Source of the DNA: Callipepla californica brunnescens
Lineage: Eukaryota; Chordata; Aves; Galliformes; Odontophoridae
DNA: 64,000 bases
Reading direction: 5' to 3'
Assembly (NCBI GenBank): GCA_023055505.1
Contig: JALIRH010000044.1
Span: forward strand, 558,001-622,000
The notes under the pieces were generated by a model. It did not search any database, was not told the origin of the DNA, and saw only the letters and a program-made list of their open reading frames with translations. Below, piece by piece: positions 36,808-49,696 of this stretch. Position 1 is the stretch's first letter, and the number at the start of each line of letters is the position of its first letter. Position numbers and translations under genes: made by a program.

Positions 36808-38705
36808 GTAGTGCGGTTTTTAATTCCACTTGGTGAGTAATGCTAACACAATGATGCTGAATAGACCATGGCTTAGCAAGTACAAGTATCTTGCTTTCTC
36901 CATGTCAAGGTTACAAAGAGCAGGCTGTTGTTCAGGCGTGCAGACTGCATCATTTTTTGTTTATTGCTTCTGAGCAGAGAAAAAAAAATCTTAAATGCTA
37001 GAGGATATCAAAACTGTCCAGAAAATATTTTTTAAGTCCCTCAAAGAACCTGAACAAGGTGATAAAATGGAGAGAGACTGTGAGATATTTATGGATACAG
37101 TGGTTATAGTTTTGTTTTCTTATGGATCTATTTGTCACTGCATTTTTTATTGTTGATTGCTGAAGAAATGTGGAAATAGGAAAATTTAGGATGGCAGAAG
37201 AGCGCAACAATTTTTACTTTTGTGTTTGTCTGGATGAAAATAGGTTCTTAATTTAAGTTATTTTGATTTTTTAAAGTGAATACATTTACTTAATGCTGTT
37301 TTCCAAAGAAGACCTTTGATTTTATATTAATATATTTTGTGACAAAGAAGCGAAACACAGCAGAACTAGATGTAGCTGGGGAAGTAGGATAAAAATTCAT
37401 TGGTTTATTTTCTAATTTAGTCTTTTTTAGTTTTATCGATACCTTTATATTTGTTATTCAAATACTTTGTTCCTTATATTAGCCATATAGAATAATTGCT
37501 AGTAGAGTCTATGCCCTAGGAAGCAGTTTTTCCTGTTGCTTTCAATACGCAGAGCTGCCAGGACCCAGAAATATGGATGATCAGAAAGCCTATGTCTTTC
37601 CTGCTACTAAGATAGATAATCTGGGACTCTGCCAAGTTTTTTCACATACACTGTCTTCAAGCTAATAATGTTAGTTATTAATTTTGTACATGGTGTTAGA
37701 CCTTCAGCTGACATGACAGACTTTTTTTTCCCCCATATTGATTTTTCTTTCTCTTCTTGAGCATGTTTCTTTCAGATCCTCACCCTTAAATAATTAATTC
37801 ACACACACACAGGTACTCATATTAGTAGCATCTGGTGTTAGCAGTAGTAAGAGTTCAAAAATGCACGTGCAGATTTCTGTAAAGTACTTTCATCCCATTC
37901 AGTGGGAAAAGTAATATTGAAGAATTCAGAAGAAAAAGGTAGTGAAATGCTGAACATATTAGACTTTACAGTAGAAAATGGATATCAGTGTTGCTTAAAA
38001 CAAATGCTTATCAGTTTAACTAGAGGCTGGAAGTGATTCAACAAGTATGGCAAAACTCTTGGAAAAAAAAATACATCAAATTTGGCGGTGGGAGCTCTTG
38101 AGAAAGTCTGAATTATGCACACTGTTGATGTGTCTGACTGATAAAATAACAATAAAGGCCTTTGGAATGCAGGCCCATTGGTACAGATTTGTGAACACAT
38201 TAAGTATACTGATGCCAGAAAAATTGACCTTTACTGTAAAAGATTAGAAAATCAGTAGAGCAAGAAGGGAAAACCAAAAATATTCTAACTATTGCAAATG
38301 CTTACATATAACAGTGTAAAACAATTCCTTTTCTACTGGTTAAATTGCAAATTTACTACTTGTATAACTAATTTACAAGATTTAAAAATCAGAACTTCAT
38401 GGCATATAGAGTGCTATTTTTAATGAACATGTTGCCATTTCTTTTTCAGGATACAGGCCCTGCAGCACTAATACTTGAAAATTTGTATTAATTCATAAGC
38501 CGTAAGCAAAACACTATGCTTTCCCATCCCTCTTGTCATACTCTGCGCACTGAAAACAGTTTTTCATTTGAAATATTTAAGAAGATTATTGTTATTCCCT
38601 TTTGTTTGATCCAAAAAGTGAGGAGAAAAGGCTGGTATAAGTTCTTTGTTCTCAGTGTTCTGTCTATAGCAGTCTATTGCTATTTCAATTTCATTCCACT
38701 TTGCT

Positions 38706-38729
38706 TCAGCTAGGTCAGCACCTAGCTGA
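38706..38729. repeat. Perfect inverted repeat, 10-bp arms, 4-nt loop
   Basis: TCAGCTAGGT, CAGC, ACCTAGCTGA. The arms are perfect and contain AGCT cores, and they are followed by a short T-run (GACTTTTTAA). It lies in otherwise unremarkable DNA. Confidence 0.75.
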
Positions 38730-40040
38730 CTTTTTAAAGGAATCTATTACATCAGGAGTCAATTATATTCTATTAGTTATGTTCATTCTTAACAGTCACT
38801 GAATAGGAATGAGAGGGGTATCTCCAGAGCTTAATTCAAACCCCAGCTGGTCCACGTAGTATATAAAAAGCCTCAAGTGACTCTCAGTGGCATCTCAACT
38901 TAAAGGTACACCCTTGAGTAAGAGGAATATGATGCACGCTGCCCCAGAAATGTAAAATGTAAAATATTTTTTTATCTTCACATAACTCTGATAAATTCCT
39001 TAGAAAAACTTGATAGAAAGAATCTAGACTGTCTATAAGCAGTTGCTACAGTAGATGAGTTCTAGGTTAAGGAATCTGTCTAGGCATCTGTGATGAGGAC
39101 AGTGAGCGTGCATGTGATTCATCTGAAGGTATAAGTGTTCTGTTTGGATATAAGTGCTCTCTAACTGAACCAAAGCGATGACATATTTTCACATGAAGCA
39201 TGCATAAAATGTGCTCATGTGTACATTCCAGAATGTTTTATTTTCAAAGCCACCTCATGACTCCAGCTTAGATTGTTGGTGGAAATGTATTTGGAAGTGT
39301 ATTAATTGCATGAAGAAAGTCTTATATTGTTCCTTATTTAAAAAAAAGATTTGAGGAATCTTATCCTCTGTTAGAACATTCCTTGATTTTCTTTTTATAA
39401 CTGAAAAGTATAATGGCTTGGAAAAGGGTATTGCTGTTGTGAATTGACACCTTTCTTTCCAGGTGAACACTTTTCCTCCACTGCTTTTCAGCCTAGCTTT
39501 CAGAAAGGAAAGACAGAAACAGGCTCAGATCATGGCTATGGCACAATTTTTGGACCCATTAGTGATAACTGTGTCATGTAAACGTTGCCTTAGATGAATC
39601 CCTTTACTATTTATGGTCTTTTATGCACAAATGTACACAGTAAAACTGTATTTGGTTTTACTCTGTCCAGGTGTTCAGCATGGCATTTGGCCAGAAGTGA
39701 TCTTAAAAGATGAATATCTGACGTGACCATTTCATTTTGAGACTCAGTATCTTATCTTTTCTGTCCAAACTGAGATACTTCAGAATCTTGCAGGCCTGTG
39801 TTGAGACTTGTGGAGCAGAGTATTTGCATGGGGGTTTTAGAGATATTGGTGGTGGCAAGAGAGGAGTCTCTGACCAGTGCTTCATATTCAACATCTGAAT
39901 TATAGGAATAATCTTAAAATTTCTCATAATCACTGCTGTACATCCATTTCAGAATCACACAGTCCTTGCATACTTTCATTCAAATGTGAAGACAGTTCTG
40001 TGACTCAGAACCTTCTTCTTGCCAACATGGCTTTACTCAC

Positions 40041-40068
<28 letters not shown>
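40041..40068. repeat. Poly(T) tract, 28 T
   Basis: The longest homopolymer in the window. No retroposon body was recognised next to it. Confidence 0.95.
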
Positions 40069-40071
<3 letters not shown>

Positions 40072-43000
40072 TTTCTTCTATGTGCACGTATTTTCTAACT
40101 GTATTGTGGAAAGCAGTAACTCACTGACTCAGTGAAATTCAGGATACAGATTATTGTTTTAGCTAGATGGAGACTGCATTTTACAAAGTGGGAGACTGAG
40201 TTTGGGAGGAAAGAAAACATATTTGCTCCTCTTGAGGAGGTTTATTTTCCTTACTTGTGAGACAGGATTGTGCGTACATGAGCTAAACAAAAGATGATAT
40301 TTCCACTTTTTTGAATACTTAATGGTGTCTACACAGCAAGGCAAGGTAGTGTAGTGGTCCCACATTCTTTCTTCCTTGCACAAGTTATGACTTGCAGAAG
40401 CAGTCCTGGGTCTGCATTGTTTAATGGCTACAGGCAATAGAGACAATTCATGAAGATTGTATCCAAGTAAATAAAAATCTGGAGAAAATTGAGTTGCTTC
40501 ATGGTGTAGAACTTCTAAATTCACATCCTGAAAGACCCAGATTGCTAAAATTACTAAAATTTTCATCAGTTTCAGTTTTCCTCCTTTATCAGACGAGGTA
40601 AGTGTTTCAGTAGTCATCAAGCTGCAATGTCAGCATCAGCATCTCATTGCGGTCATCTTTACAAAAAAGGCAGAACCAGAAAAATACTTAATACTTGTAC
40701 TTCTGCATATTATATGCAGTGTAGAAGCTCATTGCCTCAGGAAAATTATATCTAAACAGTGTACTAAAATTTTTTGAATTAATCTTTTTCATTACATTCC
40801 CATTTATGTTACCAAATGAATTTTATATTTATCTAGCTTAACTAAGTGTGAATACCACATCAGTGAAATTAGAAATCCTATCATCTAGTATGTTTAAATA
40901 GTTGCAATATTCAGTCATTTTGAATTACCGTATTACCCAATAGCTGCATCAGTGTGTATTTATATTCAATAAATGTAAATACCGAATTATCTAAGAGTTT
41001 ATAAAAATAATAAAATCCATAATGATACGCACTGCACTCTATTTAAAAGCATATAAATTTTACTTAGTACAGAATGTTTGTTCTTATGCCACCCAGAACT
41101 CCTTCTCTCTTGAATCTAATTGTGTTTCTCCAACTTCAGAAAAATCTTTGTGAAAAACATTGTCTGGATGGTGGGAAATATTATGGTGTCTATTCCCTTC
41201 CCTTTTTTTTTTTTCCTATAATAATCACTAAGTTTTGGACTGTGCAGAAAGTGAAACAATTCTGTGGCTTGTATTATCATAACTGGCCCATTTCAAAAGG
41301 GAAAGTATAAGTGGTCATGTCCAAAAAACTTAACACATTCCAGTATATTGAAGCTAGAATTCACAGTTCCTTGTTTAAGATCAGTAATATCTATGTATAA
41401 GCTCAGTCATCACTGAGTTGCAAAAGGTATTTGGTTATTTAGGAATTCTGTGTGATTATGATTCCCATTCCAGGATCCACAATGCCAGGTTTGTAATTAT
41501 GTAGCAAAATGTTCCACTTAGCTCACAAGATTATTTGACTTTAAAAAAAATTAAAATTTAGCGTATGTCTGTCACATCCAGAACAAACCACCATAAAATA
41601 ATGTCCTCATCATCTTTTTGGAAAGATCTCGCTTATTTTATGCTTGAAAATGATCTGAGCTTCTAAATAAAAAGGAGAAATACTCCTTCATTACCGGTAG
41701 CTTGGAGGTAGATGTGGTATTTCTAGGAATGCATACATCCTTGAAGGGCTCAGTGAACCAAACTTCTAAGAGGGTTATTCTTCCTGTAGAGTTCACTGCC
41801 AGAAGCCATTCTCTGTAAAAATGAAGCTGCAGCACATCTCTGTAGGTCCAGAGAAAACTAGAGAAGTTAAAATGTGAATTCTGTCATATGTTCAAAATCA
41901 GTATTTCAAGGATCTGCCCCTACACTCCCTCACCTCACCTCCATCCCCCCAAGATTTAAATGCCAGTTGAAAACTCATAAGTCCTCCTTAAAATCTCTTG
42001 TTCCCACAAAGACAAAATTTATGCATCCCCTGGCATAGTTCTCTGCATTATGCCAAGTCTAATGTTGATTCTCTTTGACTTGAAATGCAGAACCCTGAAC
42101 TGAAGCAGTTCTATAACTCCATGTGAAAATCTGAAAAGATTCTTGAAATCAAAATTTTGTCTAATATTTAATAGTAAATAATATTAGAACAAAACTGTGT
42201 TGCATTTGGTCTGTAAAATTCAGTTCATATTGTCAAATTTTCCACTGTTATTGTCATATATGGGCAAAAGATAGATTTCCACAAAAATGTGAAGATTTGG
42301 GTAATTCTTGTAATGCTGGTATGGAATTTTAGAATATGAAAATAATACTAATGCTAAAAACTAATTTTAAAATGTTAATCTCATTCTTACATTGTGTGTA
42401 GCAATGTTTGAGGCTCTCTGAAGATTCATTGTACTTTTGAGTGTCTTGCAAAAGTATCTGCTTCAGTTTACACTTGAGTTGTTTTAAAGGCTTTATTTGC
42501 GGTCACCGTAATATCGGAGTTAAGTATTATAGCTCTATATGTAGGTACAACATGAGTTTATGGGAGATACACTAGTGGATCCAACAATGTAAGCATAGTA
42601 TTTGTCTTTTATTCAAAGCCACAAGTTTAACCAATAGTGTTGCAAGAAATTAATATCTACATCTTACATCCTGTTTCAGTTTGAGTAAATCTAGGAGTCT
42701 TGTTAAAGGACAGTAGTGCAGTGCTTAGAGTGATGCCATTATGAGGTGATTTGATATTAGGAATGTTCATCTGAATTTGTGTTAGTAATTAACTGTTAAT
42801 CTATGTTGGATATGGGTGTTGAATGACCACACAGCGTAGGAGACTGAGCTCTTGTTACTCAGGTTCTAAAGATCAATTCTAAAGGCAGTTTGTAGGAGGA
42901 TAAGTAATAGACACTACACGTAGGTTTTCGTTTCTCTCATGTTCCAACTCAGATCTGTATTTAATTGTTCTATTTTTACACATTTATAGTAAGATTTCTA

Positions 43001-46000
43001 AAATAGATATCTGCATGAAATGCAGCTCAATTTTCAAGTTTGCCAACTCTCTGCAGCAGCTACTTGTGCAGAATTTTTGTTTCTTTAAAAATAGTCTTAA
43101 TTCTGTGCTCAGTGCTTTTTCATTAAAGATGTGAGTCACTTGACACTGCCATGAGTAGGTTCTCAGACTTTTGTTTTTCCTGAGAATAGTATTGTGTAAT
43201 TCTATCTTAAAGTATTCAACTATTCTTTCAAAAGTAGGTGAACTTGGTGTGTGTGTGTCCATTCTCTTTGCAGACTACCCCACATTTTCTAAAGGCTAAG
43301 AAACGTTTTCATACTTCGTCTGCATCTTTACTCTTGTCCAATGTCCTGTTTGTCCCTGTTCTCATGCTTGCTGATTGCTTAAGTGACAGTTCTCTAGGTG
43401 CTATTCTTGTGTTTTTAAAGGCAGCAGATAACCTTTTGTTTTGCTAGGCTAACAAAGCTGAACTCTTTTTTTCTGCACTTGTGAAGCAAATTATTCATTC
43501 TTCAAAATCACTGTTTCTCTGTCTAATGGAAATGCCTCATTTGAAATGTTCTGGGCTGGATTTGTCTTTTTTATTGTTTAATTGCAATGGCACAGATTCA
43601 TTCATGTGATCAACCAGTGCATTCAAGTCATTTTCCCTGTCTGCTGCTTTTCAAAGTCGCTTATTTCATCAGTTTATAACAGAAATTCTAATTACAAATA
43701 TGTAAAGTGCATGATTTACATCATTGTCTTATGTGACATTCCTTTTCTTTGATTCAAGGTCACCAGATGAAAATTAGAAGTGTCCAAAGTAGTTTTCATA
43801 CAAATTTCTGGCATATTCACTGCAACCTAACTCTTCCCCTTTAAAAGTAAATCAATTTGTTATGTATTTTAGCTAGTTTCTTATTCACCTGACACTATTT
43901 CTACTTATTCTCAGTATCTCAGCTTTCCTTATGCTGTACAATTTTTTACGGAAGGCAAAAGAAATTAGGTGATCTGTGTGTCCTTCTCTATAAAAACAGT
44001 TATCAAGGCCCATCGTGTGCGTCTGGCATTGTTTACCTTTGGTACACATACCCTGGCTCTGTTTTTTTTTTTGTTTTTTTTTCTCTTTTCCTCTTTCTCA
44101 TTTTCCCTCATAATATCAGACTAGCAGATCAGTTGTTGGTTTAATTCCACACATCATCTTTACCTTAGAAGTATTTAGATTCTGACTGTATTTTCACGGG
44201 TGCATTAATAATGAAGTCTCAAATGTAATAAACTGACCTATGGTTTGAAGGAATCATGCATGAATGCATAAGCAACTTCAGTGCAACACATCAGACTGCA
44301 CAAACAGTGACACAGCAGTCCATATAGCAGTGCCTAAAGGATACAATATTTCCATGAAATTTACCAAACAGATCTTTCAATCTGATGAAAGCAGTCTGTC
44401 TGTTCACACAGGAGCAGACAAATACGGAGATGTGGCAGCAGCAACTGTGAGTAATGTTGTAAACTGTGTGATAAAGTTGCTCATTCATGTGTGGGTCTAG
44501 ACTATTATTTACATGCTACACTTGATTTGCACAGTCTACCATAGGTGATTTTACAGAGGAGTCATCATTGCTCTATGACTGACTAGGTATACTCCTTAAA
44601 TCAATCAGTGTAATTGGAATTGTCCATTGATTTCATGTGTCAGTTGTTCGAGATTTGCATGTCAGTATTCAGCTTTTAGTAAGTTTTCTTTGATATTGGT
44701 AGCAATTTTAACCTTTTCTTTCCTAATCGTGTCCCTATGTGAACATAGATACTTTCAATGAGGTTAAAAAAAAAAAAGTATTGATTTTTTTTTTCCTGGT
44801 TTATCTCTACACATTTCTCTCTACATATTCACTCTACTTCTTTCTTTATGATTTTTTTTTTTTTTTAATATAGCTCTGAAGGACTTACTGCTGTATGTAA
44901 AATTGTAAAATGGTTTTCACATTTATCATTGTATTCACCTATTTCTTGACTCCTGTAACTACTTAATTTCCTTTGATCAGTGTTTTTTACTTCTCACTGG
45001 ATTTTTGCATCTTTTTTTGAGCTGCTTCTTCATATTGGATCTTGATAGTCCATTTAACTTTCATTAATAAACTTTCTGAGTTTACTGATTTTTAAAATTT
45101 GAAGTATAAATCCCAAAGTGGATTTTTTTTACATTTACTAGAAAAGGGGTTAGTGATTATCAAGTTTTAAAAGATTATTTTATATTAACAGCTTTTCCAT
45201 GTAGTTTGCTAATTCCTACAATTAAATAGCATAATTTCTAGAAAACCTTTCTTATTAATTGAATGTATTTTTAAACATATTTTAAAATGGTTTTCAAGCA
45301 ATAGCCTGTATTTTATTGTTGATACTGTATTTTCAGTGTGCATTAAATCAACATTTGTGTCTGGCTAGAAAAAGCATGTCTTGGATTCTGTGCTTAGTTT
45401 TCCAGATATTGGGATAGGTTCAGCATTACTACATAAAGTCTTAATTACATAATAATCCCATCATGCCTAGAAATTTCATGTCCTTAGCCAGGTGATTTTA
45501 TGTTGCATTTCTGGAGATACCTTTTCATTTCTGTCTGTGAATCTGTATCAGTTTTGCTTTTCTCTTAGTTCTTCCTGATCCCTTTCACACTTCTGTTTGA
45601 ACAGCAGACTAATGGGCTACAGCTAAACTGTGACAAATCAGAAACAAAGTTACATAAATAAGTTAAGGTGGCTGGGAATCTCCTTGCAATTTCCTTGCCT
45701 TGTATCTTCTCATTTGAATCTCAATCCTACCTTTTTTTTTGGACCTGTCAAATTGCTTTGTCGTTGAGTATGTGCCTTACATAACCTTATTTCTTCCTTT
45801 ATTTGGCGTTCTAAGTTTTTCTTTTGTTTTGTTGATGCTTTTCATAACAGAACAATAGGTCAGTACATACATCCAGTTAACTTAAGCTTCACAATGCTGG
45901 GCTAAAGGCCTGTCCATATCTCTTATCTCATGTGCTGGGATAATGTCAAAGGAGTATGTTTTAAATATCCACCAGTAGAGACAACTGAAAAAATAGTTCT

Positions 46001-46298
46001 TCACTGTTTTATGTTAACCACTAAACCTTTAACATAAATTCTAAATTGATCTCTTCAGTTGCTCCTGAGGAGCTGCTATCTTGTTTGATGGCCTAATTAA
46101 CATCTACTGTATGGGTATACATAATTTATTCACTTGATTTTATGACGACGACCACGCTGTTAACTCAGTCAATACTTATTTATATATATAATATAGTTTA
46201 TTACCAGTAGAGCTTAGTTGCCACATTTTTACTGCCACTGTAACTTTATATTGCTTATCCATAATTTGGCAACACCCATTGATAGTTAATAATATATG

Positions 46299-46843
46299 AA
46301 GGCTGCTCTGAAAGTAATGCCTCCTATTTTATTCTGTTGGCCCAGGATGTCAGAGGTGGATGTTGGTGGTATAGCAATAGAGGTGGAACATTTCCACCAA
46401 TATTCCATTACATTTTGTTGCCATGCAGATGGCAGTAGAGGGGCAGTCTGACAAAATGATGTCTGACACAGAAATGCTCATGAGGCAAAGGTGTCTGTCA
46501 TTGGATTCCTCCATGCAGAAAAAATGACACCCACTGATGTTCACTGTTGTTTGTCGGACATTTATGCAGACCAAATAGTGGGTGTGAGTACAGTAAGGCA
46601 GTGGGTGTTAAATTTCAGTAGTGGCAGCGGTGACAAAATCACCTCTGGTGATGGAGATTTTATGATCTTGGCTTGCAGGCTCATCTTCATCGGTTATAAA
46701 AATGAATAGCTAATGCTGGTGACTGTTGAAAATAGTGTTTGAAGCTAAGAATTTTCTCTGTCAATTAGTGTTACTGTGCTTTCTGTATCTGTTGTAGTTT
46801 CCATGAAAATAAATAGATGGCATTATTTTCAGAGCAATGTACA
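46299..46843 (+). mobile_element. Galluhop-type mariner, internally deleted, both ends present
   Basis: It begins GAAGGCTGCTCTGAAAGTAA preceded by TATA-rich flank and ends with GGCATTATTTTCAGAGCAAT before ACATAGTATA. Both terminal inverted repeats are therefore recognisable, in about 545 bp against about 1.2-1.3 kb for a full mariner. The transposase N-terminus (RCLSLDSSMQKK-like, frameshifted; YADQIVGVSTVRQWVLNFSS in one frame) is joined near 46660 to the C-terminal end (ACRLIFIGYKNE, then stop). The middle of the gene, including the catalytic DD(34)D region, is deleted. It is a non-autonomous copy that could only have been mobilised in trans. Confidence 0.92.
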
Positions 46844-49104
46844 TAGTATATGGTGCTTTGCATTTGAATCTATAAAAGACATCACTAGATTCTTAAAATC
46901 TGGAAGCAGTGTAGCTTCTTTTTTTTTAGGTCTCTGGTAGATGTTGATCTGATTTCATTAAGTCTTTCTTTTCCTTCCATTTTCTTCTGATCTTGCTAAG
47001 GTACTCGTTTTTAAGGAAATTCACATGACAAATATTACTTTCAGCTGTTTGAGGAATCAAAACTGAATGCTTTCTTATGAAATACATATTATCTTAAACA
47101 GAAATACTGTGGTTTAACTCAAAATCAATCTCATAACAAGGCATATGCAAGAAAGAGCTGAAAATAGTTTGATTTATATCATTCCACAGTGTTATAAAGT
47201 ATTTTTCTTGATAAAGATTGTCTGATAATGGGTATGTTCTCTTAATATTTTGCTAAATTTAAGAAAATCAGAATTTAAAATTTAAGATAATCGGGTTGCA
47301 ATATTGAAAATAGGAGCAGTTCTCTTTAAAGCATCATGAAACTTCAAGGGCCAACTTATCATAAAGACACCTAAGGCGAGAGGCTGTCTTTCCTAAACAC
47401 TTAAAAACTCCTTGTAAATGCTTGCATTGATTATACGAAATGGACTGCAGACCAGAATAAAACTGCTTGGGGAAAAACTTCACTTTTAATCTTTCATTTT
47501 TACTTTAAAATGTTTTTAATAGGAGTCACACATGCATGAACTGCAGAAATGTCAAGCGTCTGTAGTTCTCAGTATCCTCAGGACCATTTTGTTTTTGGAA
47601 TGAGGCTTTCCATTCACATTTTAAACTTTTTGGATCCATATTGAATCATTTGTGCTGTTTCTGTTCATCTGTTTTGAACAACTTCACTCAAGAAAACTTA
47701 GCACAGAAATGGAAAAAAGAAATTAAATTTCAGAAGTTCTTAAAAATATACTTTCCAATTATTATTTGGAGTATTGAAATCAAACTTTCCTTACACTTTT
47801 TTTGGAAAGTTTCCGATGCAATAAGAAGTCTTAAGATTTGGGAGTCCATGGAGCCACCTGAAAAAAACTTAGAGCTGGTTTTCTTCTGATAAGCCCACTC
47901 TTCTTGGCTTGAGGTTTTCTATCTTATTTTTGCACAAATTGATGGATCCCAGTGGACAGCTTGCATTTTAAAACACAGGCATTTTCCAGCAGGAAAAAAT
48001 ATTCCTTAGAAAAAATATTCATTGTTCAGAACTTCCTTTTATAATGATTGCCAGTCCAATCCAGTTATTAGGACTAAATGTGAAATGGAGTCATGAAGGG
48101 ATTATTGACATTCTGATTTGAAAATGCTCAGAGAATGTCTGAATCTGAACTGGTAAGTTGCTGACACAAACTCTAAGCTTTTCCAGGGAAAATATAAGAT
48201 GCCAGTGCTGACTTGTGGCATTTCAAAGCTGCAGATCCTATGAAGACATTTTACAGTGTTTCTCTAGTGCTGTTTCTTCCCTTAGAGGTGGAGCAGCTTC
48301 TTGAGATACTGCCACTAGTACACCATAGTATATCTGTTCTTGTGTGATGTGGTAATAAGGTATCCAAATAAAATTTTAGAGATTATTTAAAATATTTGAA
48401 GCTCAGTGATTCACTTCAAATTCAATGTTTCTGTCATTGGTACTAGTAGTAACTTGTTCACATATTGTGTTTCATCTTTGGACTCCAGAACAAAAGAAAT
48501 ATGATTATTTTACCAAGTGAGAAGGAAACTGAGGCAAGGGTAGTGAACTGACTTTTTCATCACTATGCATAAGATTAGTGAAGTTGAAGACTGAGGCTCT
48601 GGTCAGACTCCATCCATCCTCTTCTGCAATAAGAGGGTTTGCTTGACTGGTCAGATTCTTCCCCTGTGAACAATGAGTAATGTTTTTTTTAAATAGAAAA
48701 AAAAGATTATCATGTAGATGTAAAAATTGTTCACAAATATTTAGCCATATTTTTAAACAGCATTGTGAATGTGTGGGCACCCTCAGTGTGTACATTTTTC
48801 ATGACTATGCTAGCACAGCAGAATTTTTGGCTGATGCATTGGTAGCAGACATTTTGATTTTGAAGTTTAGTTTTGATCAATTTTTACATATAATTAATAA
48901 ATATATTTAGCAAGTATTTTTACTTATATATTATCCAGTCAAGAAACATCTGTGTCCCTTTGTCCATTGATCCACCAGACCGCATGCACTCAAAAAAGTT
49001 GTTTAAAATATCAGATTTACAAAGGGCACTGTTCACAAGTAAACCATCTCCCGGGAATTGACTGTAGACATTATTTACCAAAGATTATTAAATAGTTAGT
49101 GTTA
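46844..49104. other. AT-rich non-coding sequence
   Basis: No gene, RNA or repeat recognised. Confidence 0.6.
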
Positions 49105-49492
49105 TAGAATCAGAGAATAGCTCATCCAGTTCCATCCCCCTGCTGTGGGTTGTTTGCCACCCACCAGATAAGGGCCCAGGGCTCCACGATAACTGATCTT
49201 AAACACCTTCTGGAAAGGGGCAACTATACTTCTCCAGGAAGCAGTGCTAGGGCCTCACTCTTTCTGAGTGATGACTTTCTTCCTCATCCAACCTAAATCT
49301 CCTCTCTCTTATTTTAAAACTGTTCCCCTTGTCTTATCACAATCAGACCATGTAAACAGTTTTTCTTCCCCCTGCTGATAAGTTCCCTTTAGGTACTGAA
49401 AGGCCACAGTGAAATGTCTTTGAAGCCCCTTCTCTATGCTGAACAAATCCATCTCCCTCAGCTTGTCTCCCTAGGAGACATGCTCCAGCCAT

Positions 49493-49538
49493 CTGAGCAT
49501 CTTTGTGGCTGTTCTCTGAGCATCTGTGTGGCCATTCT
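49493..49538. repeat. 23-bp tandem duplication inside CR1
   Basis: CTGAGCATCTTTGTGGCTG followed by TTCT is repeated at once as CTGAGCATCTGTGTGGCCA followed by TTCT, 20 of 23 identical. The standard CR1 has only one such unit, so this is a local duplication after or before insertion. Confidence 0.85.
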
Positions 49539-49581
49539 CTGAACAAGCTCCAACACCAACACATCTTTCTTATGCTGAGGA

Positions 49582-49630
49582 CCCCAGACCTGAATGCTCC
49601 ATGAATACTCCCCCAGACCTGAAGGCTCCA
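49582..49630. repeat. Two 20-bp direct repeats inside CR1
   Basis: CCCCAGACCTGAATGCTCCA (49582-49601) and CCCCAGACCTGAAGGCTCCA (49611-49630) differ at one position and are separated by 9 bp. Confidence 0.85.
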
Positions 49631-49675
49631 AGGGGAGCCTTGTGAGGACAGACTAGATATTCATATTCTTGTTAC

Positions 49676-49696
49676 TTTTTTTTTTTTTTTTTTTTT
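49676..49696. repeat. Poly(T) tract, 21 T
   Basis: Pure T run directly right of the CR1 fragment. Confidence 0.95.

Larger units (their letters stand above)
33551..46298. other. AT-rich non-coding sequence, about 12.7 kb
   Basis: There is no gene or interspersed element I can name. It contains hairpins (34035-34053, 38706-38729), an RFX-like site (36792-36807), poly(A) near 36011-36026, a 28-T run (40041-40068), a CA microsatellite near 37800-37811, a GT run near 43248-43258 and T-rich tracts at 44064-44082 and 44851-44868. Confidence 0.6.
49105..49660 (-). mobile_element. CR1 LINE, about 555 bp (minus strand)
   Basis: The left edge ATAGAATCAGAGAATAGCTC is the reversed 3' tail. It is followed by CAGTTCCATCCCCCTGCTGT, GCCCAGGGCTCCACGATAAC and TAAATCTCCTCTCTCTTATT, then CCTTGTCTTATCACAATCAG and CTCAGCTTGTCTCCCTAGGA, all CR1 words on the minus strand. 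It carries two internal duplications (see 49493-49538 and 49582-49630). A T21 tract begins 16 bp to its right. Confidence 0.92.

Noticed and set aside
38860..38870. TATA-like TATATAAAAAG with a CAGCTG E-box nearby
   Set aside because: No exon, transcript structure or CpG enrichment follows. TATA-like strings are common in AT-rich DNA.
40580..40605. Acceptor-like tract followed after 5 nt by a donor-like GTAAGT
   Set aside because: A five-base exon is implausible, and the sequence around it is stop-rich.
40159..40620. Minus-strand open frame of 153 codons with a hydrophobic stretch
   Set aside because: It is the longest non-repeat open frame, but it resembles no known family, has no splice or promoter context, and one such frame is not surprising in 64 kb read in six frames.
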